Below are positions 54,334-62,414 of a stretch of DNA of 64,000 bases, piece after piece (the first letter of the stretch is position 1; every line of letters begins with the position of its first letter). The position numbers were made by a program, and so were the translations under genes. The notes beneath the pieces were generated by a model. The model was given only the letters and a program-made list of their open reading frames with translations. It did not search any database and was not told the DNA's origin. Origin of the DNA: Streptomyces sp. R21 (GTDB taxonomy: Bacteria > Actinomycetota > Actinomycetes > Streptomycetales > Streptomycetaceae); the NCBI RefSeq assembly GCF_041051975.1, contig NZ_CP163435.1, positions 4,030,001 through 4,094,000 of the forward strand, read 5' to 3'.

Positions 54334-54552
54334 ATGACGGACCACACCTGGCAGAAGTCCACATACAGCGAGGAAGGCTCCGCCTGCGTATACGTGGCCA
54401 CCACCCCTGCCGGAACGATCCTCCTCCGCGAAAGCGACGAACCAGAAACCATCCTCACCACCGCCCAACCCCAGCTCGCCGCACTGATATCCAACCTGCG
54501 AGCCCGCCACCCGCGCCCGCGTCACCCCTCCTACCGATCATCGCCGACATAG
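54334..54552 (+). CDS. DUF397 protein
   Basis: 72 residues. WQKSTYSEEGSACVYVA and ILLRESDEPE match the DUF397 pattern. Usual partner of the XRE-DUF5753 gene 13 nt upstream, likely an operon. The C-terminus RARHPRPRHPSYRSSPT is atypical and may reflect truncation where the integrase remnant was inserted. Confidence 0.88.
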   Translation: MTDHTWQKSTYSEEGSACVYVATTPAGTILLRESDEPETILTTAQPQLAALISNLRARHPRPRHPSYRSSPT

Positions 54553-54587
54553 GCCAGCAGCGAGATCACCCGTACCGCTGGACCAAA

Positions 54588-55154
54588 TTGCAGCGCACCA
54601 ACGAAGCCGGTCTCAGCACTCTGCCCACCAAGACTCGGGCCTCCGAGCGCCCGCATCGCCCTCCCCGCCCGCCGCTCCAGTTGCTGAATCGCCACGAAGA
54701 GCAGCATCACGACCTTGACACGGCAGGCACCAAGTGGCGGCGCGACTGGTACGTGTTCACCACGCCGCAGGGAAGAGTGATCGCCCCGGCCAACCTCACC
54801 CGGACCTTCAACACTCTCCTCCGCAAAGCTGGCCTCCGCCGCAGCCGCTTCCGCGACCTCCGACACTCGGCCGCAAGCCGCCTCCTGGAACAGGACATCG
54901 ACCTCGTCGCCATCAAGGAACTCCTCGGCCACGCCCAGATCGGAGTCACAGCCACCATCTACACCCACGTCCGACTCCGCCTCCAGCGCGACGACGGCGC
55001 CGACCCATCCACTGTACGAAGCCACCGGCCACTGAACGCTGCCGTCAACTACTGTCGCCAGATACCTCTGTGGCCCCGTCGGAAGCTTCCCGGCGGGGCC
55101 ACAGATTCTGAACCAGGGAAGGCCCACCAGCGCTACCGCCTATGGGCCTCCTGA
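54588..55154 (+). pseudogene. Tyrosine recombinase (integrase), C-terminal remnant
   Basis: Only the C-terminal catalytic part survives: WYVFTTPQGRVIAPANLTRTF, FRDLRHSAASRLLEQDIDLVAIKELLGHAQIGVTATIYTHVRLRLQ. The N-terminal arm-binding and core domains, with the first catalytic Arg, are missing. The His of the HxxR box is Arg (FRDLR for FHDLR), so it should be inactive. It indicates a former integrated element at this spot. No attachment site is recognised. A hairpin closes the region at 55068-55104. Confidence 0.8.
55068..55104. terminator. Hairpin terminator, 15-bp stem with one G-T pair
   Basis: CTGTGGCCCCGTCGG (55068-55082) pairs with 55090-55104. Between the integrase remnant and the convergent immunity gene. 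Confidence 0.75.
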
Positions 55155-55185
55155 GATCCGTCAGAATCTCAACGAGGCTATCGCC

Positions 55186-55464
55186 TCACTTTTGGTCCCT
55201 GTACCCCTCTACCTGTTCGGCGATTTCCTCCAGAGCCGCCGCTCCAATTATTTCTTCCAGGGAATCGCCAACAAATCCACGGGCTCGAGCGAGTCGCGCT
55301 GGGAGGCCGTACTCCACCACATATTCAAGGAGTATGCGGGGGTCTTCTCCTGCCCCGATGCGCGATAGCACCCGATCCAGGGAGACTACGTACTCCTCCA
55401 AGTCCTGGAACAATGTGGTGAATCCCGCCAGTTCTACTGGGATGCTCTGAGTCACATCTGTCAC
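55186..55464 (-). CDS. Putative immunity protein for the RHS toxin
   Basis: 92 residues, acidic, helical (VELAGFTTLFQDLEEYVVSLDRVLSRI.., SLEEIIGAAALEEIAEQVEGY), no recognised family. GTG 55464 overlaps the toxin stop as GTGA, the layout expected for a toxin-immunity pair needing coupled synthesis. The base composition is less GC-rich than the core genes. The immunity role is inferred only from position, size and overlap. Confidence 0.8.
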   Translation of the reverse strand: MTDVTQSIPVELAGFTTLFQDLEEYVVSLDRVLSRIGAGEDPRILLEYVVEYGLPARLARARGFVGDSLEEIIGAAALEEIAEQVEGYRDQK

Positions 55465-58400
55465 CTTTTTACTCGAATATTATCGACCGCTAGATCGCCA
55501 TCAGCGACCCATTCAGTGACACCCATTGTCGAATTATGTCTCGATCGAACCCGGCCAGCCGGGACGTCGAATTCGAGCACGTGATTTCCCCTGCCTCGAC
55601 CGATCCCCAGCGTGGCCTCGGCATCACGAGGACTCATTGGCTTTCCCTTCGCTGGAACGAGGAAGACTTTGTTCTGGTCACTTGCCCTGATGACCTTGCT
55701 CTGGACAATTCCCGCCTTGCCCCGCGCATTCGTGTAATGCCGCATCCGAATCATCTCTTCAGCGGCATCATCGCCACCTGCAGGACAGTTGTGAACCAGA
55801 ACCGGAGTGGCGCCCGCCATCACATAGTACGTGTGCAGCTCACCGACGGTGAGGTTGTGAACCGTCGCCTTAAGCGTCGTCCACCGCTCGACCGCCGTGA
55901 TCTGGACGTGCATGTCGGCGCTGGTGCGCAGCCTCTCCCCTGGCTTCAGGTCAGTGGCGTCCATCCATTCATCGAGCTCCGGGACCCAGAACGGGTGACG
56001 GTCGGTCGCCGTGACCGAGGCCGTCTTGTTGCCCTTCTTGCCGTCGATGTCGATGGTGACCTTGACGAGGTACTTGAGGCCGGTGCCCTTGATCTCGGCG
56101 GTGACCGTTTCAGTCTTCGTCTCGCCGGTTTCGGGATCGGTGGCCAAGACCTTGTCGCCGATATCGACGTCCTTGATCTTCTTCGTCGATCCGTCGGCCA
56201 TCAACACCTTGGTGTCGGGGGTGAAGCTGTTCTTCACTGCACACGATGCGACATCTTCGAGCTTGTCCGCGGCCTTCTTGCTCCGCTTCCAGCCCTTGAA
56301 GGCGTCCCACAGCTTCTCGCCCAGGCCGAAGATCCGCTTGCCTAGGGCATACGCCTTGTCGAGCCGGTACCAGTACTTCGATGCCAGGCGCCCGATCGGA
56401 CCACCGCTGATGAGCGACGAGACGATGTTGACGGCAGTCGCGCCGCACGAACCCAGGCTTCCGGTCGTGAAGCAGTCCAGTGCGTCTGTGATGCCTAGTT
56501 CGTCCGCGACGATTGACGCTAGTTCTTTCGCGATGGCTATCGCGCGCTGCTTGGCCGCGTCCGCCTCGGCCTGGGCCGCGCGCTTCTTGACCGCAGCGGC
56601 GGAGGAGTAGCCGATGGCCTGAGCCAGCGTCACGCCGGCGGCAGCCGCGTTCTGCGAGACTTTCGGCGCGCCCGGCTCGTGGCCGGGGGTGGTGTTCTCG
56701 CAGAGCTGGCACGGCCGGGTCGGGCAGTCGATGTCCGCGCACGTGCCGCTGGGGTCGGCGTTGGCGACCGGGTTGTTGTTGCCGTAGGCGTAGCCGTTGA
56801 TCTGCTGCGGGTTGTCGAAGTTGATGACCGGGTCGGCCGAGATGAAGCGGCCGGTGTCCGAGTCGTACTCGCGTGCCCCCAGCGTGGTCAGGCCCGTGGA
56901 CTTCTGGATCGTGCCGCCCACGAAGCCCTTGTCGTTGACCCAGCCCGACGACGAGGACGTGGACTCGTCACGCGCGTTGCCGAACGGGTCCGTGCGGCGA
57001 CGGGTCGTCTCGCCCGTCGTCGCGTCGACCGCCAGCTCCGCAGTGCCCTGGTGATCCGACGCCAGGAAGTGCACTCCGCCCGCTTCCCGCATCGCGACCG
57101 TCTGGCCGGCGAACGAGTAATAGCGGGTCGCCGTCACCTTCGACGTCGCCTTGTCCAGGTGCAGTTCCGTGCCGGGCAGGTAGAACGTCTTCTCATCCGG
57201 GGTGTTCTGCAGGATGCGTTCACCCGACGCGTCGTACTTGTACGACGTCACCTTCCCGTCGGCGTTCGTGACCGTCGCCAGCTCGCCAGTCTTGTCCCAG
57301 TCCAGCGACTGGGTATCGCCGGACAGGACGCGGGTCTTCGTGTTGCCCGAGGCGTCGTACGTGTACGTGTCCTGGGACGTGACCTCCGGTGTGGTGCTCG
57401 TGGCCGCGGTCTTCTCCGTCACCGACGACACCGTGTGCGGACCGCCGGTCGCGCCGTACGCGTACGTACGTGTCGCGGTTCCCTCACCGTTCAGGCCGTG
57501 CCGCACCTCGTTGGTGCGGTTGCCCGCCGAGTCGTAGCCATACTCCGTCCAGTAGGGGGACACTCCGCCCACCGTCGAGGACGAGGCCCCCGACGAGCAC
57601 GACGCGTCCGTACTGCCCGTGCCCGACGCTCCGTTGGGCGACACCGACGACGTCCACATGTTCGTCAGGCGGCTCAGCCCGTCGTACGTGAAGCACTGGA
57701 CGTCGTTCGTGCCGCCGGTCGGGGTGTCGGCGATGGAGAGGATGTTGCCGCTCGCGTCGTACGTGTAGTCCGCGTCGTACGCGACCTTCGATGCGCCCTC
57801 CACGTCCACCCGCGACTTGGTCAGGCGATCCGTGCCCTGTTCGAAGGTGTTCGTCAGCCAGGACTTCGGGGTGCCCGAAACGCCCGTGGAGAGCTCCAAC
57901 TGCTCCAGGTTCGACGTCGGCGAGTACGACACGTCCGTGACGTAACTTCCGCCGGTCAGCGAGGTGTTGAGACCAACCGGGCGCTGCAGGTCGTCGTACG
58001 CGTACCCGAGCGCCTCGGCCGGCAGGTCACCCGTAGCGGGCAGGCCCTGGCCCTGCACCGTGCCGTCGTCGTTGTACTGGGTGGTGAACTCGTAGGTGCC
58101 GCCCAGTTCCGGCTCCGCCGTCTTCGACAGGTAGTACTTCGTCGAGACCGGCTTGTAGTCGTTGTCCGCGTCGAGCGTCGGGTACGTCACCGACGAGTAG
58201 ACGGCACCGTCCTTGTACGTGTAGACGCCGTACAGCTCGCCCTTGACGAGCGTGTCGTACTTTGTCACCGACAGCTTGGTGCCGGTGTCGGCCTCGCCCT
58301 GCCAGGTTGATACCGCCCGGCCCAACTCGTCGTACTTCGTCGACGTCTTGTCGCCGTTGATGGTGACCGAGGTCTGGCGGTCCAGCACGTCGTACGTGAA

Positions 58401-61400
58401 GGATGACGTGCCCGTGTCGGGGTCGACCGCCGTCTTCTTGCGGCCCAGCTGGTCGTACGTGTACGTCCAGACGCTCCCGGCGTTGTCCGTGACCTTGTTC
58501 ATCTGGCCCGCGGCCGTGTACCCGTATGTCGTGGTGACCGAGGCACCTCCGGTGGGGTACTGGATCCGGGTTGTCGCGTGGTCACGGGCGTCCGTGATCA
58601 CCGTTGTCTTCGTGCCACCCGTCGGCGGGGTGGTCGTGACGCGGTCGCCGCCGTACGCGTACGTCGTGCGGTACTTCTCCGTGCCCTGGACCTTGAAGAC
58701 CGAGGCCGTGGTACGGCTCGCGCCGTCGTACTCCGTCACCGTCTGCGCGTCGAGGTCGGCGTTCACCGGCTTGAAGAGCGTCGAGGACGGGGCGCTCGAT
58801 GTGTAGTAGGTGTCGTTGACCTTCACCACGCGGCCGGAACCGTCGTAGAGCGTGTCCGCGACCATCCGGCCGCCGTTCGCGCCCTCGGTCTGCTCCTGGC
58901 GGGGCCGGAGCAGGCCGTCGTACAGCGACCATTCGCTGCCGTACGAGGTGCCGTCGTTCTCGATCTTCTGCGTGTGGACCGCGGTGGGCGCGTCATCGCT
59001 GCGGACCAGGTACTCGTACTTGATCGACGGGGTCAGTCCGATGCGGTCCGGGAGCCAGACGGAGGTCAGGCGGCCCAGCCCGTCGTATGCCAGCTCGGTG
59101 CGCTTGCCGCTCTGGTCGACCTTCGCGCTCGGCAGGCCCCACTGGGGCTTGTACTCCGTCGAGGTCGTCCAACCGTCGATGTTGGTGACCGTCGACTTCG
59201 TGGCCAGGCCGTAGGTGTCCGTGTAGGCGGTGGAGGAGGTGAACGCGGTCGAGGACGTGTAGGTCTCCGCGTCCTTCACCACCAGCGGGCGACCGTAGTC
59301 GTCGTACGTGGTCACGGCGGTCGTCTGGTACGTCGCCGTGGTGCCGTCGTGCGAGGAGAGGCGCTTGGCGGTGGTCGGGTCACCCTTGGTCGGGGCCGCG
59401 CCGAGCGTGGTCGAGCCGTCGTAGTACGTCAGGTCGTCGGAGATGACCTGCGTGGCACGCTTGGGGGTCGTGGCACAGTCCACGGCGACCGTCTCGGTGC
59501 GAGAGACGTACGTGTACATGTGCAGGCTCGCGTTGTCCGCGTACTCGGGCCGGGTGCACTGGTTGTCGGCGACACCGACCTCACCGAGATCACTGACGTA
59601 CTTGGCGCGCCCTGTGGTGGCGTCGTACCTGGTGATCGACTTCAGATTCCGCCAGGTTCCACCGCCCAACGCAATGTAGGTGTTGGTGGTTTCCGGCGCC
59701 ACGTAGCGGGCGTAGCTCGTACCCCAGTCGTTCACCCGAGTCGCGGTCACCGCGGTCCACGGCTCGGTCACGGACTTCTGCGTGACATCGGAGCCGTTGT
59801 AGGTGATCGTCTCCAGCTCCTGGCCGGCCTTCCAGTCGGAGTCGTCGTACGAGACGCCGTTGGAGTCGGTGACCGTCGCGGAGCGCGTGGTGCCGTCCTT
59901 GTTCACGTCGCCGTCGAGGCCACGGAAGAAGACGTGCTCGGTCTTGGTGTTGGAGGCGGAGTTGGTGCCGTCGGACGTCTCGACTCGGACCTTGCCGTAG
60001 CCGCGCCAGTCGCCCCACGTGCGGTACTCGGACTTGGTGATGCCGTCCGCTCTGGTCTTCCGCCAACCCGCGTCGCCGAGGTAGGTGTACTTGGTGACCT
60101 TGTCGGGGTTGTCGCCGGTCAGGTCGGTCTCGATGACCGAGTCGACGACGTACTTGTGGAACCAGTCCACGATCGGGTCGGTCGCGCCCGGCGGGTTCCA
60201 CTTCACCGGGAAGCAGCGCTTGGCGGAGGAGTCCTCGGCGGGGAGGCTGCTCGTCGTGCACTGCGTGTCGGCGTAGTTGACGCTGAGGACGCCGCCGGTC
60301 TCGTTCTTCACCGCGGACAGCCGGAAGCGGTAGAACGGCTGGATGTTGTCGCCGGTCGTGTCGACCCGGTTCGCCAACTGCTTGCCGTACAACTCGACGG
60401 ACGGCTGGGTGACGTCAGTGCCGACCTTGCCGGTGTGGTCGATGCCGTTCAGCCACAGGGACTTGGAGTTGTCGCCGTTGTCGGTGTAGACGTGCCCGAG
60501 GCTCCACTCGTCGACAGCGCTGAACGTGGAATCGCCGGTACGGATCTGCGTGGTGATCTTGGTGAGTTGCTTGCGGGTCCAGAACGTCGGCGAGTTCTGC
60601 CCGGCGCACTTGGTGTCAGCCTTGCAGTTTCGGTCCCAGGGGACGTCCGGCCAGTCGGCGGCCGTGGAGTCCGTCAGGGCGGAGGTCGAGCAGTCGGTCA
60701 GGGAACCGATGCAGCGCTCGGCAGTGGTGAAGACGACACGGGCGGCGGGCTGGGTCGAGTAGACCTTGCCGGCGCGCTGACCGTAGTCGATGCGCTTGAG
60801 GTAGCCGCCCCGGATGTACGACTTGCCGTTTTCGGTGGTCTTCAGGCCCTGCGTGTAGTAGTTCGTCTCGGTGCCGTAGAAGTACGACATGGCGTTGCCG
60901 TGCGGGTCGATGACGTGGTCGAGGTTCCAGCGCCAGGCCTGCGTGCAGTACGCGTCGGCGAACGTGGCGTTGTAGCAGGGCTCACCCGAGTCGTCGCCGT
61001 ACACCGGGACGGTCCAGGTGGAGTTGGTCACCTCGTTGCCGCTGGCGTAACCGGGCAGTCGGTTCTGGCCGAAGAAATACTGGGTGCCGTCGGCGGTCGT
61101 GACCTTCCAGTACTCACCGTTGTTGTCACCATTCGTGGTGCCGGTCAGGTGCTCGACCTTGGAGTTGTCGTCACTGCTGATCCGCCACGCACCAGTGGTG
61201 TCATCCTTGATGATCTCGCCAGAGGCGCCACCCGCGAGGGCGAGTGTGGCGTTGTCGAAAGCCCAGCACTCGTCTCCGTTCGTGTCGTCGTGACCGTCAT
61301 CGGCACACGGCTTGTACCTGCGCTCGATGTAGCCAGGCTCGTAGGAAAAGCCCTGGCCGACCCACGATCCCTGGTTGTTCGTGGTCGCTGTCTGGCCGTC

Positions 61401-62318
61401 GATCGACTGGGAGTTGTAGCCGAGGCTCACGCTGGGCTGCAGGCCACCGGGGACGGGCGGCGCGTTCATCGGGTACGACCAGGTGAACGCGCCCGATTTG
61501 GTGTCGACGCTCCACTGCGAGGAAGGAGAAAGAGGGGTCGCCGTGTAGTCGCCACCGCCACCCCCGGTGCTCGCGGTGGCCGCGAGGACGGTGGCCGATG
61601 AGGTGCTCGACGTCGCTTCGAGCAGCTGCCTGGACGGACCGGAGGTGTCCCCGGCCGCGTTCACCTTCGCTGTCAGCGTCTGCTTCGCCGTGTTGTTGCT
61701 GCTCTTCAGGTACGTCGGCGTCGAGCAGCCCTTCTTATTCGGCGTCGTCAGTACGCACTCCGGGTACTGGACGAGCCGGAGGCGGGAGCCGTAGCTGCCA
61801 CCGTAGGCGTCCGCGAAGTCCGAGTAGTCCAGGGAGACTTGGGCATCACCCTTGGCGCTCTCGCCGTCAGTGCGGGCGAGTGTGAACAGGACGCCGTCGA
61901 TGCCCGCCGCCTTGGCCGCCTTACGGCCGAGGACCTCGACGCGTACCGACCCGGCGCCCTTCTTACCGCCAACCGCCTTCGCCGTAACCGGCAGGCCCTT
62001 GGCCTTGGCGGCCTTGCCGGAGAGGGCGACCTCGGCGCTGCCCGCCTTCGGCCAATGCACCTTGTCGGCGTGCTTGACGGCGGCCTTCTCTGCCGCGTCG
62101 ACCCTCTTGAAGGCCTTGGCCTTGACGTTCTTGCCGCGGACCGGGTCGTCGAGGTTGGTCTGGGTCTTCGGTTTGGTCAGGCCCTCGTCCGCCGACGCCT
62201 CGGGGGCGTACTGCGGCAACAGACCTATAGACAGCGCCAGACCGAGGAGCAGCGCGGCGCGTCGGCGGCCACTGCGCCAGGCCGGTCTGGCAGACCGGAA
62301 CCAGGGGGGCGAGGACAT
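55461..62318 (-). CDS. RHS-repeat polymorphic toxin with Hint domain and HYD1-type ADP-ribosyltransferase tip
   Basis: 2285 residues. Signal peptide (cleaved near ASADE, 43), an N-terminal domain, a long RHS/YD core (about 280-1830; YTYDQLGRKKT, KYDELGRAVS), the core-closing GRFISADP and NADPSGT motifs, and a helical linker. A Hint autoprocessing domain (about 2026-2177; CAVKNSFTPDTKVLMADGST to VHNC) and a 108-residue toxin follow. The tip has RHYTN (His2194, Tyr2195), VFLVPAKG and HVLEFD (Asp2251), as in HYD1-type ADP-ribosyltransferases. Cleavage at Asn2177-Cys2178 would release it. The 3' end is less GC-rich than the core, suggesting tip exchange. Confidence 0.93.
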   Translation of the reverse strand: MSSPPWFRSARPAWRSGRRRAALLLGLALSIGLLPQYAPEASADEGLTKPKTQTNLDDPVRGKNVKAKAFKRVDAAEKAAVKHADKVHWPKAGSAEVALSGKAAKAKGLPVTAKAVGGKKGAGSVRVEVLGRKAAKAAGIDGVLFTLARTDGESAKGDAQVSLDYSDFADAYGGSYGSRLRLVQYPECVLTTPNKKGCSTPTYLKSSNNTAKQTLTAKVNAAGDTSGPSRQLLEATSSTSSATVLAATASTGGGGGDYTATPLSPSSQWSVDTKSGAFTWSYPMNAPPVPGGLQPSVSLGYNSQSIDGQTATTNNQGSWVGQGFSYEPGYIERRYKPCADDGHDDTNGDECWAFDNATLALAGGASGEIIKDDTTGAWRISSDDNSKVEHLTGTTNGDNNGEYWKVTTADGTQYFFGQNRLPGYASGNEVTNSTWTVPVYGDDSGEPCYNATFADAYCTQAWRWNLDHVIDPHGNAMSYFYGTETNYYTQGLKTTENGKSYIRGGYLKRIDYGQRAGKVYSTQPAARVVFTTAERCIGSLTDCSTSALTDSTAADWPDVPWDRNCKADTKCAGQNSPTFWTRKQLTKITTQIRTGDSTFSAVDEWSLGHVYTDNGDNSKSLWLNGIDHTGKVGTDVTQPSVELYGKQLANRVDTTGDNIQPFYRFRLSAVKNETGGVLSVNYADTQCTTSSLPAEDSSAKRCFPVKWNPPGATDPIVDWFHKYVVDSVIETDLTGDNPDKVTKYTYLGDAGWRKTRADGITKSEYRTWGDWRGYGKVRVETSDGTNSASNTKTEHVFFRGLDGDVNKDGTTRSATVTDSNGVSYDDSDWKAGQELETITYNGSDVTQKSVTEPWTAVTATRVNDWGTSYARYVAPETTNTYIALGGGTWRNLKSITRYDATTGRAKYVSDLGEVGVADNQCTRPEYADNASLHMYTYVSRTETVAVDCATTPKRATQVISDDLTYYDGSTTLGAAPTKGDPTTAKRLSSHDGTTATYQTTAVTTYDDYGRPLVVKDAETYTSSTAFTSSTAYTDTYGLATKSTVTNIDGWTTSTEYKPQWGLPSAKVDQSGKRTELAYDGLGRLTSVWLPDRIGLTPSIKYEYLVRSDDAPTAVHTQKIENDGTSYGSEWSLYDGLLRPRQEQTEGANGGRMVADTLYDGSGRVVKVNDTYYTSSAPSSTLFKPVNADLDAQTVTEYDGASRTTASVFKVQGTEKYRTTYAYGGDRVTTTPPTGGTKTTVITDARDHATTRIQYPTGGASVTTTYGYTAAGQMNKVTDNAGSVWTYTYDQLGRKKTAVDPDTGTSSFTYDVLDRQTSVTINGDKTSTKYDELGRAVSTWQGEADTGTKLSVTKYDTLVKGELYGVYTYKDGAVYSSVTYPTLDADNDYKPVSTKYYLSKTAEPELGGTYEFTTQYNDDGTVQGQGLPATGDLPAEALGYAYDDLQRPVGLNTSLTGGSYVTDVSYSPTSNLEQLELSTGVSGTPKSWLTNTFEQGTDRLTKSRVDVEGASKVAYDADYTYDASGNILSIADTPTGGTNDVQCFTYDGLSRLTNMWTSSVSPNGASGTGSTDASCSSGASSSTVGGVSPYWTEYGYDSAGNRTNEVRHGLNGEGTATRTYAYGATGGPHTVSSVTEKTAATSTTPEVTSQDTYTYDASGNTKTRVLSGDTQSLDWDKTGELATVTNADGKVTSYKYDASGERILQNTPDEKTFYLPGTELHLDKATSKVTATRYYSFAGQTVAMREAGGVHFLASDHQGTAELAVDATTGETTRRRTDPFGNARDESTSSSSGWVNDKGFVGGTIQKSTGLTTLGAREYDSDTGRFISADPVINFDNPQQINGYAYGNNNPVANADPSGTCADIDCPTRPCQLCENTTPGHEPGAPKVSQNAAAAGVTLAQAIGYSSAAAVKKRAAQAEADAAKQRAIAIAKELASIVADELGITDALDCFTTGSLGSCGATAVNIVSSLISGGPIGRLASKYWYRLDKAYALGKRIFGLGEKLWDAFKGWKRSKKAADKLEDVASCAVKNSFTPDTKVLMADGSTKKIKDVDIGDKVLATDPETGETKTETVTAEIKGTGLKYLVKVTIDIDGKKGNKTASVTATDRHPFWVPELDEWMDATDLKPGERLRTSADMHVQITAVERWTTLKATVHNLTVGELHTYYVMAGATPVLVHNCPAGGDDAAEEMIRMRHYTNARGKAGIVQSKVIRASDQNKVFLVPAKGKPMSPRDAEATLGIGRGRGNHVLEFDVPAGRVRSRHNSTMGVTEWVADGDLAVDNIRVKR

Positions 62319-62367
62319 GACATCTCCATGGAAGTCGGGGGATGCGGAGGAGCAAAAGGGCAGGAAT

Positions 62368-62407
62368 ACGTGTGGGCGGGTGGCTGATCAGCCACCCGCC
62401 CACACGT
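62368..62407 (-). terminator. 40-nt perfect palindrome, terminator after the LamG gene
   Basis: An uninterrupted palindrome centred on CTGATCAG (62384-62391); outer arms ACGTGTGGGCGGGTGG and its complement. On the minus strand a CCTTTTGC tract follows. It lies in the 96-bp gap between the LamG stop and the RHS start, so RHS probably has limited read-through or its own promoter. Confidence 0.88.
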
Positions 62408-62414
62408 CCAGGTG

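Noticed and set aside
54531..55127. 198-residue leftward frame opposite the integrase remnant
   Set aside because: The recognisable tyrosine-recombinase motifs are on the plus strand; this is the antisense frame.
58578..61601. 1007-residue rightward frame opposite the RHS gene
   Set aside because: Shadow of the RHS coding strand, which has YD repeats in frame throughout.
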